From NCBI GenBank assembly GCA_014529385.2, contig CM043965.1, positions 63,695,933-63,759,932 on the forward strand: a stretch of DNA of 64,000 bases, in the 5' to 3' direction. Shown one piece after another: positions 44,379 to 55,240 of the stretch. The notes under the pieces are model-generated. The model was not told where the DNA came from. It saw nothing but the letters and a program-made list of their open reading frames with translations, and made no database searches. Position numbers and translations under genes: made by a program. The stretch's first letter is position 1. Every line of letters starts with the position of its first letter. The stretch is from Adiantum capillus-veneris (taxonomy: Eukaryota; Streptophyta; Polypodiopsida; Polypodiales; Pteridaceae).

Positions 44379-46179
44379 TGTGCTCCCCTCCCATTTGTTT
44401 TTTTAGTCTCTCCCTCGTGCTTTTCCATCTCCACCTCAAGCTTAGAGCAATGGAAAACTCTATTGTACATGTGTGTAGTATCACCTCTTTCTCTAGCACA
44501 GCCATGAGAAACCATTTGAATCCAAAGGAGACTAATTAACATTCATCTCTTTCTTCCCTCCATAAAATCCTCCAAAAATCATACCTCTCATTTCTCTTGA
44601 GTTCTTTCCTCCATTGCCAACATCCTCTAGTTGTAGCTATTGCATCTTGAATTCCCATTACACATTGTCTCTCTAAATAGCTTGATCAAGCTCACTCTAA
44701 ATGTCATTCAATCCACTTCCATTTCAAGCCATAAGTAACACACCAAAAAAGTATCTTCTAAATGCTAATTTGGAACAAGAATATGCAATTGTGCGAGTTC
44801 GCAGATTCAATCCCAATGCTTAAGCTCAACTATGGAGCATGGGGTGCAAATCGATCAATTTATGATTTGGTGGTCATACTTACCCATCCAATCCTCTAAC
44901 CAATGTATCACCACCATTTTGAAATTTCATTGAGCTATTTCATTTTGTAGTCATATTTACCCATCCAATCGTCTAACCAATGTATCACCACCATTTCAAA
45001 ATTTCATTGAGCCATATGATGCTCTATCCAATGCTATCATTGCCAAAGTTTTGGGCCACAAGTATTTCTCTAAACTCAAGAACATTGTGTTGCCTTGTGA
45101 TATGATGGAGGTATGTGACTATGTGAATAAGGTTCAAAGCTTACATAGCATTGTACAAAGCCATCATTTTAGGACATAGGGTAGGGGGACTATTTATATT
45201 GTTAACAACACCTTAAAATGTGATCCTTGTGAAGAAATGTGTCAATAAGTATGTTGCTATTTTATTAGATGGGTTTCAATGTGTGGATGATGTCATGTCC
45301 ATGGAATAAATCCTTCTATCACAATGACTTCCACAATGTGTACATTGACTTGTTGAAGCTTTTGGAGTGAATGATCAGGTTTTATGGGATGACACAAGAA
45401 GACGGTGATGATAAAAGTCATATTCTTGATGAAGCTTGATGAGTGCCAGGTTGTGAAATGTCAAAGTCCTAAAAGTGTAAGCATTACACTGATGAATAGG
45501 ACCTTCGTGGGCATTGATGTTGAGCTAAATTCCAACAAGAAGAGAAACACATATTTTGGGTTCAATTGGAGAAGAATATTTGGTGTCTATCATCTCTTGC
45601 ATGAGACAAATGAATCCCTTAGGTGGTCTTTCAATCACAATCCAATTGTTGATGTTATTTGGCAACAACAAGAAGGACAAATATTGCAGGTTTAGGTTTG
45701 CATACGTTCCAAGTTGAATGAAACTTGGCAAGAGACTTGAAACTTTAAAGTGTATACTAGGGTGCAAGAAGCAAGGTGCTATGAACATCTTTCCATGCAT
45801 TTAATATTGCTATAGTAAAGTCTCAATGACCATTGAAGGCAAGGGTGCAAATGCACAACTAGTAAAGGCAAGGGTGCAAAGGCCAACAAGTCAAAGGGAA
45901 AAAAGTGAAACGGTGGCAAAGATTAATCAACCCTGTGAAAGGTGTGCCCTCTACACACACAAGAAGAAATTAGTACAACAATGATTTCAAGGTTTCCTTA
46001 CTTGTGACCAAAATTTAATCCCTAGTTTGGGACATGGAAGACCCAAATTGGAATCCTATTCTACACATTCCACTGGCAAATGTGCATGTGTGCATCCTTC
46101 ATGCACGTTGGACAATCCTTCTTGACAAGTTGCTTATTAATTATACTTGGAATATAGAGCATGAAAAAGAATGGAAGAG
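44376..46179. other. Unassigned region with weak gag-like pieces
   Basis: An imperfect direct repeat of ~65 bp (ATTTACCCATCCAATCGTCTAACC and its relative) occurs near 44879-44940 and 44950-45010. Plus-strand ORFs 45405-45695 and 46034-46216 do not resemble anything I know. A Cys-rich bit near 45940 may be a zinc-knuckle remnant. No function can be assigned. Confidence 0.35.
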
Positions 46180-47079
46180 TGTTAGTGGGTCACCGCAACA
46201 GAGGTCTATAGCATAACTATTTGACACTAACATAATGTCAATACTCAGAGAGTTGACTCGGATGGGGCACATAGAGTCTTTGAGGTTGTCAGTCTCACGA
46301 AGTGAATCTAACAAGCAAACACACCAGCTCAACAATCACTCAATGGTTAGGGAAATCTATCTCTGTCCTTTCTCACCACTCTAGGTCATCACGCCATTTT
46401 GAAAATTGAACGGACTCGAAATGCAACAAAATTTAGGAGGAGGTCTAAGACACCTAGGGGCACTATCCTACTAAGTCTGTTCGTAATCCAACAAGGTACC
46501 AAAATCACGATCCATCATGAAAAAAGTCCTGAAAACTACAACAAAACATAGTAGAAATGTCGCCCTATGGTGTAAGAACACTCTCCTATAGTCAAAACAT
46601 AAAAAAAATAGTGATTTAAGCACTAATATGCAATTACGGCTCACTAACACGTAGTTGTAGACCACAACAAAATTGACAATCCTTACACTTGAATCAAAGA
46701 GTATAGAAAGGGAACACAATGCAAGTTTCAAAATTAAAATCGGATTACCTAATCATTAGTTGTGATGATTACAAGTTGGAGCTTCATAGTCGCTTGAGCG
46801 TACGTATAGCAGAACTTTTTTCTTCTCCAAAGATAAGCCTCCTTTTAGATTAAAGTTATTAACCTTTATATCTAGGGCTTTCTAAATGGCTAATGGTTGG
46901 CTCACATGGACCTTTACAATTATCATGATAGAACTACAAATCAGAGAATTGACCTGCTAATCTGGAATCAAGATTTACACAGAGTATCGCTACACTAGCT
47001 CAAAAAAATAATAGAGTTCAAATGTGTGTTTGGCTATGAGACCGGCCAAGTGGTCGTCCGTTTGATCAATCCGCTAACA
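46180..47079 (-). repeat. LTR of the element B family, inverted
   Basis: Plus strand TGTTAG (46180) to CTAACA (47079), 900 bp. Its reverse complement is collinear with the 904-bp LTR at 13245-19331, minus the copia insertion. To its right, the minus strand reads AGGAAGGAGGAA directly before the LTR, a polypurine tract. To its left there is no primer site. The LTR is therefore the 3' LTR of a minus-strand element whose body has been lost or replaced. Flanking 5-mers (AAGAG/TTCCT) do not match, so it is not an intact solo LTR. Confidence 0.85.
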
Positions 47080-47091
47080 TTCCTCCTTCCT
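47080..47091 (-). promoter_or_regulatory. Polypurine tract next to the inverted LTR
   Basis: The minus strand AGGAAGGAGGAA lies directly upstream of TGTTAG. The 60 codons before it (47240-47094 minus: EGGSIINNNALPKLKTNLED, HVKGRHELGRRNVSG) look like the tail of an internal region. Confidence 0.65.
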
Positions 47092-47816
47092 AGCTCGTGT
47101 CGTCCCTTGACATGATCATGTGCAATTTTGTCATTAGGGTTGTCTTCAAGGTTGGTCTTTAGCTTGGGAAGTGCGTTGTTGTTGATGATGCTCCCCCCTT
47201 CCTTGAGTGCTTTAGATCTCATGTGGCCTGGTTGATGCATGTGTTGGACTTCAATTGTTAATGCAATTTTGCATCTTGTTGTTTATTCTTCTTTTTTATT
47301 GCCTGCCTGTGTTGGAACTGTAAGGTCTCCACCTTTCTAGCTGCAGAGGGATGAACTCAAAGTTTTAGGGGAAAGCATTGGACTTACAAACATGTAAAGC
47401 ACTATTTCAAAAGAAATTAAAAATGATGTTTTTGGAAACTTAAGCACAACAAACCCCGGGCTAGAAATTTTCAGATTTAAATTCGGACAAAAAGTGACCC
47501 CGCTGGTCCTTTCAAAAGATTCAATGCAAATTAAATTATTAAAAAAAGTTGAATGGTTGCAGTAATCATTTAAGCATAGACTTTACTAAAGGCCTCCAGA
47601 TATTTACCAATTAAGAAAAAATAAGTCAAAATATAGCAAAATTGATATTTTAAAGCTGACAGGTAATGGGAGGGGTCATCACTGACCTACAAGGGATACA
47701 ATTAGCAGTAGGGGGCGCCATCTTGAGCTGTAGGGCTACTTGAGCTGCAAGAAACTGCCATTTTTAGCCTATGAGAGCTTACGAGTGCCTAGAAACCTAT
47801 AAATAACACTACAAGA
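47092..47816. other. Retroelement tail then unassigned DNA
   Basis: The first ~150 bp are the internal 3' tail on the minus strand (see the polypurine tract). From about 47300 to the CACTA end there is nothing recognisable. The last three bases, TAA (47814-47816), abut the CACTA terminus. Confidence 0.45.
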
Positions 47817-47839
47817 GGTTGTGTGCTCTTGTGACGCTG

Positions 47840-48045
47840 TTAGCGACGGAAATACACTGGGTTTTTATAACCCTCGGCGTCGCTAAAACCGTCGCTACGA
47901 GCGTCGCTACGAGAGCGTCGCTATGAGCGTCTCTATATAGCGACGGTCATAGCGACGGTTATAGCGACGTTTACACAGAAGACTATAGCGACGCTCATAG
48001 CGACGCTACAGAGCCATAAATAGCGACGGTTATAGCGACGCCCGA
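47840..48045. promoter_or_regulatory. Subterminal GCGACG array of the CACTA 3' end
   Basis: Twelve exact GCGACG/CGTCGC hexamers in 198 bp (47843, 47878, 47890, 47902, 47916, 47940, 47952, 47964, 47988, 48000, 48023, 48035), most within TAGCGACGNT and spaced about 12 bp in runs. Orientation changes from reverse to forward near 47930, so the array can fold. The left end at 34440-34533 has five. An odd-centred 19-bp palindrome (CAGGGCATTGAATGCCCTG, 48064-48082) follows. Confidence 0.85.
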
Positions 48046-48381
48046 GAGAATTTTTTTTTGGTGACAGGGCATTGAATGCCCTGCCACCCATCAACCATAT
48101 TGTACTTGATTCACTTTTTAAAAAAAGTGCAAGGGTAGATAATAGACCCAAAATAGTCACCCACAAGACGCATTGTTTGCAAAATTGACAATTGTACACA
48201 TCATAGGCAAAATGAATTGATTGGAAAATGTAATAATGACAATTGTACAACATCATAGGCATAAAGAATTGATTGGCAAAAGGAACTGCGGTGACAAATG
48301 TAATAATATACATGGTTCAAAAAGACGTATAAAATCCGTCTCATGATACATAAGCTATGAGAAACCCTAAACTAATGCTAT

Positions 48382-48654
48382 CTAGCTACGGCTAAACTGA
48401 CGTCGTCTAGTTAGACGTCTCATCGCGTCCAAGCGGCGTATCTGTCGGATTCTGCAAAAAAAGACAATAAGACAGCTTTCAGTAAGTATAAACATATAAC
48501 GACATTTATAAAACAATACAAAAAATAGAAAAGAGTAAACCCTAATACTAACCATGCCGCCGCGAGAACTGAGAATGTCCATCAGGGCGTTTAAGCCCTT
48601 CCTGCCTACGTACTCGCGCTCGTACGGTGTGGGATCACGTCCTGTCATCAACCA
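48382..48654 (-). pseudogene. Last two exons of the CACTA Transposase_24-type gene
   Basis: The minus strand: acceptor TTTTGACAG, exon 48654-48553 (WLMTGRDPTPYEREYVGRKG, LNALMDILSSRGGM), donor GTTAGT, acceptor TTTTTTTGCAG, exon 48451-48382 (IRQIRRLDAMRRLTRRRQFS then stop). A basic C-terminus fits a DNA-binding protein. It complements the first exon at 39085-40053, but the middle of the protein is absent from the window. Confidence 0.65.
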
Positions 48655-48699
48655 CTGTCAAAACATACCACCATCTCCAAGCTTAATAATACTAAGTCA

Positions 48700-49271
48700 A
48701 CTTCTGAGGCATGATGACCCAGTGGATATCACATATTAATCTCCTGATCAAGTACACTAATGAGCTGTTTCAGCTATATATGAAGCCATCTAAAATTCCT
48801 AAAAATGGACTTGTTAGTAAAGCCAGCTTTGAACCCCACTTCAGAGAAACAATTGAAGTCTTGTTCGAAGCTATAATAAAAACCAATCAACCAAATCCAG
48901 CTGGATGGATCCATACAACATCAATCTGTCACATAAGCTTGCAACAACACGACTAACAAAAGGGAAGAAAACTTTATATGATCCTGATACAAATACCTAG
49001 CATACACTCACACCTTATGAGGTGGAGATGTTCACTAAGAGAAGGGAGCAAGTGGAGCAAGAAGCTTTATGCAAAATTATTTAGAAGGAGAATGCCACAT
49101 GCAGTGCCCCTCAAGGTCAAGTCATGCCTAGAGTTATTCAACCACTACCTCAGCAAGTGCCAAAGGCTAAACTGAAGAGAACTCTAAACGAAAGGCTAAG
49201 CGCAAAATATGAAATTGGACTAGTATTCTAAAATTTTGGAATACACCAAAATTCAAGAAAGGGGAGGAGGA
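48700..49271 (+). pseudogene. Retroelement 3' coding tail with polypurine tract
   Basis: A broken plus-strand reading (for example PYEVEMFTKRREQVEQEALC, VIQPLPQQVPKAKLKRTLNE) ends shortly before AAGAAAGGGGAGGAGGA (49255-49271), a strong polypurine tract, followed by TGTAGATAGTGGG, a plausible LTR start. The element family is not clear. Confidence 0.5.
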
Positions 49272-49780
49272 TGTAGATAGTGGGAACCTGTCCCTCGAAG
49301 CGACTTCTACGAATTACTTAGGGGAGTTACCAATAGTAGTTACTAGTTTGTAATTGTACAATCAGTCAGACCCCAGTATGGGCACCTATAGGTAGGACCC
49401 ATTACTTTCATTTTGGGTTTGAATATCAGTTTCTTAGTTGGTGGGTCTTTCTTAGAGCATGTTTTTATAATTCACGAGTCCTCAACTCTTGTACCATTTT
49501 GTAATGGAGCACTAATTGCAGTATTAATTGTACTTCTAGAGTTGTACTCCTGAACCATTCATAAATTTGAATATCTAAGTTCCAATTGTCTTAGTTTATG
49601 CCATCTGGATTTATTCTTTCATTTTAGTTCAGTTATCTATCTAATTTTCTCCATCTAGTCTTTTGAAGTCTGATTCTTTTCATATCATCTGATCTGATAT
49701 CCGATAATTAATCTTAATTTTCTAAACTTGGAATAGCTATCAAGAAACTAGCTCATTCTAGTCACCCCTCCATGAAGAGG
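49272..49780 (+). repeat. Probable 3' LTR (end undefined)
   Basis: Begins TGTAGATAGTGGGAACC after the polypurine tract. It is T-rich, non-coding and contains polyadenylation-like stretches. No second copy is in the window, so the end (about 49.7 kb) is a guess. Confidence 0.4.
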
Positions 49781-50642
49781 ATCCATTATTGGTTGAGCAC
49801 AAAGAAAACGATTTTCAAGAAGGTACACTCAAAGACCCAAAAAGAGATCAAGGACTTGTAGGAAGTGAACCAAAGCAACACCAATAAACCACTGAGTTGG
49901 CTACACTAATCAAGCAACTCTCTTCGCCGAAGCAAATCACAGGAAAAGAGATTGAAAGTGGTAACCACTACTCTACAAAACACGAGTGCATATGCTCAAA
50001 AATTTCAAGTGCAACTAGATGTGGCCAACACCCAATTGCAGTTGTGCTTGCACACTTTTGCTTGCCCGTACCTTTTATGGAGCATCTTCAAAAGATCCTC
50101 ACTACTGTGTATTTTCAAAATGTGTATGACATACTCCATGACAGTGAAATAAAATATGAGGAAAAGGTAGAGGAGCTGATTTTGGGGATGATCAAATTGT
50201 ACAGGCCAATTTAAGAGAATTCATATCTTCAAGTTCAATCTCCTATTATATTCAAAAAAATTGAATCAAAATTATGTCTAAAGATAGTTAACATGAAACT
50301 CTTTAAGTACGCAGTGCGCAATCATATAATCGAAAAGATACGATCAATTAATTCAACTCTTGTCCTAGTTTTTGTGACCCACCCTTTGATAGGCTCCTCT
50401 ACCCCAAACTTTTTTTTTTTCCTTTTCCATGAAAAGCTTTGGGAATGTATTAGATAAGAGACACTGTTACAAAATTCAGGGGGGAGATTACAAAACCAGT
50501 GAGGTAGCCGAGGGGTAATACTACTCGATCGAAACACTTTGATCAAAATTACAAACTTACGCTTTCAATCAAGTCATTTTCTTTTACTTTTGATATTATT
50601 GAGATTTGCACTAGGAGAGCCATTAAGCAAGACACTTTTCTT

Positions 50643-50684
<42 letters not shown>

Positions 50685-51205
50685 AGAATAATAATAATAA
50701 TAATTTTGTTGCTAAGGACGTCTACTCAGCATTTTTTCAATAGACAAAAGGACTCTAAGTCCTTGAAATGTGTGTGGTGTCCAAATCTACGTGCTTAAAA
50801 AGGAGGGGAGTTGAACTCTAGTCTTGGCTCACTGTCTTTGAGAGAACTCGGACGCATGAGCAAGAATCTAGAAAAGCCTTGCACTTTAAACTATCAAAAT
50901 GCACTTTGTAGAATTGTAAACAATGGGTGTGCATGCTCACTCTTATAGACCCGCGCTCGATTCCCAAACGACACTCAAGTTATTATGAAATTTTGCTATG
51001 TTAGAATTGTCCTTTAGCATGTTTCCTTTTTCCATTTCCGCATGCAAGCCCACAAAGCCAAGCTTCTTTGGATCTTGGAAATTAAAAAAATAAAGACGCA
51101 CATGAGGCCTAGTAAAGTAATGGGAGGACTTTGAGAAGAAGGCACTCGTGAACTCTATTTTTAAAGTGAGATCATGCAACAACTATCACGGAGAATCATG
51201 CAACA
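49781..51205. other. Unassigned DNA with (GA)n
   Basis: (GA)n at about 50648-50681 followed by (AAT)n. The plus-strand ORF 49897-50214 is unrecognised. Nothing else can be supported. Confidence 0.4.
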
Positions 51206-51395
51206 AGAATTGGGATAATTCCTCTTCTGATTGACAGAAAAGGGCAAGGCCAACACCCTTAACCAGCTGGGATGCTCCACCTCACGGAGTCGGGTGTGTG
51301 AGTTGTAATTTCAAGTTCCTACTCTCTCAAAAAAAAAAAAAAAAGAATTGGGATAATTCCTCTTCTGATTGACAGAAAAGGGCAAGGCCAACACC
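51206..51395 (+). repeat. 52-bp direct duplication around an 86-bp poly(A)-ended segment (SINE-like)
   Basis: 51206-51257 is repeated at 51344-51395 (AGAATTGGGATAATTCC...GGCCAACACC). Between them is an 86-bp segment ending in 16 A's, which contains a weak pol III B-box-like TTTCAAGTTCC. A poly(A)-ended insert between direct repeats is the hallmark of target-primed retroposition, but 52 bp is long for a SINE target duplication; a tandem duplication is the alternative. Confidence 0.5.
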
Positions 51396-51997
51396 ATTTT
51401 CTCACTTGGGGTGCCCATGGGCGGGTCTTTTTTTTTTGGCGCGTGGGGGGGGGGGGGGGGGGGGGTGGTGTTTCTTCAATTCTAGAGGGTGTCACGTATC
51501 GGTGAAGATCACAACCATTGATCTCAAATGTGACTAGATGTAAATTAATTGTAACCTTGGGCCAATGTAAACTCGTTGTGAACTTGCATATGAAGTCAGT
51601 GTGAGCTCTATGTCAACTCTACTAGGTATGTGCATTGCATTTTGGTGGTGTGAATCAAATGTGAACTTGGTGTCAACTCGATGTAAACTCGGTGTGAACT
51701 AAAACCACGAACGTGCTGAAATTTCTTAACATAATACTGCCTTTTGCCTTACACAACAAAACGTGTGCACTAGCGTAGTGGGAAGACAGTTACTCCATGA
51801 TGAGGAAGTCAGGACATCAAACCTCTCCCAATCCATATTTTTCCTCCAAACGGATTGGACGGTCCACGATCACCAACAACGATCTAAGACTGTAGGTCCC
51901 CTCCAAAAAAGGAGGTGTCAATTAATGTCATGGTTTTTTTGTTTTTGTTGGGGGGGGGGGGGGGGATCTCAATTCTAGAGGGGATTTTATGGTTGGA
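51396..51997. other. Two poly-G runs and a short GTGAACTCGGT-type minisatellite
   Basis: G runs at about 51445-51465 and 51949-51965, each followed within ~15 bp by TCAATTCTAGAGGG. Between them, 51590-51710 repeats a GTG(A/T)AACTCGGTGT-like unit of about 11 bp with drift. No gene seen. Confidence 0.6.
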
Positions 51998-52120
51998 AAT
52001 TGTATATTGTGAGCACCTCCTCCGGCTCTCTTCTAGCTTGAGACATGCTCACAACAATTTGGCAAGACTCCATGGATTTCTTAATTTTGGCTAGCCATTG
52101 AGTCTGTTTTAGAAAGTGTT

Positions 52121-52690
52121 ATGTCTAGCTTGCAAAACTTGCAGCAACAAATTCACGAGCTACATGCACGACGAAAAATAGAGCAACCACATTTGCCAAG
52201 TCTAGTGGTGCAAGACCTTCAATGCCAAGTCCAAGAACTACGTAAAGCCACTATGCGCCAAAATCCACCCATGATTTCAACTAGTTCAATGGGACAAGTA
52301 GAGCAACCACACTTGCCAAGTCCAATGGTCCGAAAGCTTCAACCCCCAATCCAAGATCTACGTGAAGCCAATACGTGTAAAAATCCATCCATGTTTTCAC
52401 CTAGTCCATCACAACAAAGGAGGGAGCCCAACTTCAATCCACCTGAAAAGTATGATGGGACAAGGTCAAAGTTTAGAGGCTTCTTCCAACAAATGAAGTT
52501 GTTTATATGCATGCAACCAAAGCTTTACCCGGATGATGCTTCTCGAGTTAGTCTCATTGGCACACTTCTCTTAACATGCTTTGGAGAAGTAGTTGTCAAA
52601 ACCAAGCTTTGCAAGCTACGACAAGGCTATCACCCTTCTTCATTCATTGGGGAAGGAATGGGAAAGGTTTTATTTGAGGGTATTTATGGC
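52121..52690 (+). pseudogene. gag of chromovirus G, truncated
   Basis: MSSLQNLQQQIHELHARRKI, a coiled-coil-like Gln-rich start with two tandem ~35-residue units (each IEQPHLPS... then QVQELR/PIQDLR), then PPEKYDGTRSKFRGFFQQMK and PKLYPDDASRVSLIGTLL, the N-terminal part of the capsid domain. It then runs into integrase-derived sequence (YGYHGLPEDIVS) and stops at 52729. Confidence 0.75.
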
Positions 52691-53626
52691 TATCATGGGC
52701 TTCCAGAAGACATTGTTTCAAATCCTTGAGAAGACATTGTTTCAAATCAAGGACTACAATTCATATCAAGCTTTTGGAGAGTCTTGTTCAAGCTTCAAAT
52801 AGTAAATATTAGCCTCTCTTTATCCAATCATCCACAAAGTGATGGACAAACAGAGGGGATGACTCAAGACCTAGAGCAATTTTTGTTAATGCACGATCAA
52901 CTATCATCAAGACACTTGGGTAAAATTGATGGCCCTGGCTAAGTTTGCCTACAGCAACTCTATTCATGCTTCTACTTGACACACCCCGTTCTTTGTTAAT
53001 CATGGCCAAGACCCAAAGATGGATGCCCACATGAATTACCAGGTGAAGAATCCAACTGCCGCATATTTTTCCACACATGGACTCAACATTAAAAAAGAAT
53101 TGACAAATAACACCAGAGAGACTCAATAGAGGTTTAAAGCTAGCATGGATGAACATAAAATGAAATATCCACCATACGAGATTAGAAATCCAGTGTGGCT
53201 TCTCCGCCACGACCTATGTTCAGCTCACCCTTCACAAAAGCTAGACTATCAAAGACTTGGGCCTTTCAAGATAATCGGCCAAGTGAATCCAATCGCATAC
53301 CATCTCCAATTACCTCTGCGAAGACTCATTCAGTCTTCCATGTTTCATTGCCAGAGCCTTGTCATCAATGCTAGATTCCTTGTAACTACCATCGCCCTTA
53401 CAGATTGATGATCATGAAGAATATAAAGTCGAGCAAATAGTTGTCTATCATGGAAGACTTCAGTACCTTGTACATTGGAAAGGTTATGATGCAAGCAAAA
53501 AAATGGAAGCATGTATCTAACCTCCATCATGCACCGGACAAAGTTCGTGAGTTTCATCAACAATATCCATCGAATCCTACCCCTACATCAAGAAGGACAA
53601 CCACTCCTCGTGGAACTCGTTGCTAG
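52680..53626 (+). pseudogene. Integrase end and chromodomain of chromovirus G
   Basis: YHGLPEDIVS, then NHPQSDGQTEGMTQDLEQFL (catalytic Glu context), with many stops. Then VWLLRHDLCSAHPSQKLDYQ, RLGPFKIIGQVNPIAYHLQL (GPF/Y module), and after frame changes a chromodomain: EYKVEQIVVYHGRLQYLVHW, KGYDASKK, then WKHVSNLHHAP. It ends before AGAGAAGGGGG (53625-53635), the polypurine tract. The chromodomain normally guides integration to heterochromatin. Confidence 0.75.
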
Positions 53627-53638
53627 AGAAGGGGGTAT

Positions 53639-54319
53639 CGTCACGGATGCAAGCTCTTAGAAGAGTTCTAGAAAGTTCTTGAAGAATCTAGAAGGTTCTT
53701 GAAAGTTCTAGAATCTTGAAGAAAAATCTAAAAGGTCTTAGAAAGTTCTAGAAGCTTGAAGAAGGACCTAGAAGGTTTTTAACCTCTTTAAGCTTGAGGA
53801 AGAACCTAGAAGATTCTTAACGTCCTTAAGCTTGAGGAAGAACCTAGAAGATCCTTAACCTCCTTAAGATTGAGGAAGAACCTAGAAATTTCTTAACCTC
53901 CTTAAGCTTGAGGAAGGACCTAGAATTCCTAACCTCCTTAAGCTCTAGTATAAATAGTGGTATTGGACTACAAGCGCCTGAATCTTCTCAACACCAGTTA
54001 TGAGGCTCCTATGATGTAAGTCCTCTTCTAGTTCTTGACTTGTTATCAAGTCTTGTTCTTGTAATCACTCTTCTCAACACCAATTGTGAGGCTCCTACAA
54101 GGTAAGCCCTCCTCTAGTCTTGTCTTGTGTTCGAGTCTTATTCTTGCTATCAAGTCTTGTTCTTGTAAGTCAAGCTTTGTAATCCAAGTCTTGTAATTAA
54201 GTTTGTTAGTCAAGTATTAAGTATTGTAATCAAGATTAATCTTATAATCAAGTATTAGGATCTTGTATATTGTGAGCGCCTCCTCTCACTCTCTTCTAGC
54301 TCGAGACGTGAACACAACA
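53639..54319 (+). repeat. 3' LTR of chromovirus G with internal tandem repeats
   Basis: Follows the polypurine tract; the expected TG start appears as CG (CGTCACGG). The first 300 bp are degenerate tandem repeats of ~48 bp built on TTGAGGAAG.ACCTAGAA and TTCTTAACCTCCTTAAGC. It ends TTGTATATTGTGAGCGCC...ACACAACA at 54319, matching the 5' LTR tail. Confidence 0.7.
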
Positions 54320-54655
54320 CCTTCCCTACTCTGTTGACATGACACAACTATACTCTACTGTGCGGCACAAGGTGCACACAAAAAAAAATCTCTCTCTCCC
54401 CCACGGCTCCTCCTGATGCATGGAATTACACTCTCCCTCCCTCCCACTCTTTGCTCCATGCGGCATTTACCCCTTTTTTCCTCCTGAAATCTATGTGAGC
54501 ATCTAGGTTAATTCCCATTGATCAACCTACTCAAAATGGTGTGTGCCTTGGAAAAATTAAATCCTCCTTATCATGGAACCAATAAGAATATCAATTGTCT
54601 TCCATTATTGTGATAGGGAAATTCAGCTCCTCCAGACTCCCTTCAAAGCCTATTG
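54320..54655. other. Unassigned flank
   Basis: No gene recognised; C/T-rich in part. Confidence 0.4.
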
Positions 54656-55240
54656 CTAACATCTCCTCTTGGCTGACCAAAAGGGGGATAAGAGTGTGCT
54701 CAAAAAGTATTCTTTGTAAAACTCATTAGTCAATCTGTCCCCCCACCCGGGGGATCTCTCTTTACCTAAGGCTTGTAGCACAAGAGAGCATTCCCCCTGA
54801 GTGAACTCCTTTTCCAAGAGGTTGGTGTTTGATATGGGGACCTTTTTTTTTTTAGACACTTCCAACAAGAGTAGCTCTGGATTCATCCACTTCCGGGTAT
54901 TGGGCCTCAGGCTGTCCTATGATCTCTTGTAGGTGATCAAGCATATGGCAAGCCATTTCATCTGGGTCAACATCAATTCCTTCCCCATTTAGTGAGTGAG
55001 TGGACTATGCCCCAATTTCTCTTAACTTTGAGGGCTCTGAAGAAGTGAGTTTGATTAGCCTCCTCTGGTTGGAGGTAGGTTGCTCTAGAAAATATTTTGG
55101 TCTTCCTCACCTCCTCCAGTTGGTAGTCTTTCAATTCTCCCTTGGCTTCAAGAAACATTCTATGCTCTGCTTTTGAGGCAGACCCTTCTTGTTTTTTGGA
55201 GTTTAACAACTTAAAATCTTCAGCGATCTGCTTCATGCGC
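54656..55240 (-). pseudogene. LINE reverse-transcriptase N-terminal part (minus strand)
   Basis: 55236-54973 reads LKDYQLEEVRKTKIFSRATY, LQPEEANQTHFFRALKVKRN, the L1-type linker before RT (E-x-N-x-x-F-F). 54886-54656 reads FTQGECSLVLQALGKERSPG, DRLTNEFYKEYF, the start of the L1 RT (K-S-P-G-x-D-G-x-T-x-E-F-Y-K). It is then lost, so most of RT is missing. Confidence 0.8.

Larger units (their letters stand above)
47817..48690 (-). mobile_element. CACTA transposon, 3' end, inverted
   Basis: The plus strand starts CACTACAAGAGG, identical to the left end of element F, followed by a dense subterminal cluster and, on the minus strand, the last two exons of a Transposase_24-type gene (48382-48654). 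Because the gene reads toward the terminus, this is a 3' end in inverted orientation. It is cut near 48660-48700, where retroelement-like plus-strand sequence begins. The flanking TAA is the complement of the TTA flanking the 34416 end. Confidence 0.85.
51998..54319 (+). mobile_element. Internally deleted chromovirus G (Ty3/gypsy)
   Basis: A residual 5' LTR tail (51998-52056, TTGTATATTGTGAGCACCTC ... CACAACA) matches the end of the 3' LTR (~54262-54319). Between them are gag (52121-52729) fused to the end of integrase and a chromodomain (52680-53626). Protease, RT and RNase H are gone. The junction is near 52670-52740, beside a 19-bp tandem duplication (GAAGACATTGTTTCAAATC). Confidence 0.8.

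Noticed and set aside
46180-47079. Inverted B-family LTR as a solo LTR
   Set aside because: Flanking 5-mers AAGAG and TTCCT do not match, and a polypurine tract adjoins one side, so it is better seen as a 3' LTR of a lost element.
51240-51300. tRNA-like AACCAGCTGGGATGCTCC as a tRNA gene
   Set aside because: No cloverleaf and no paired acceptor stem can be drawn. At most it is part of a SINE-like segment.
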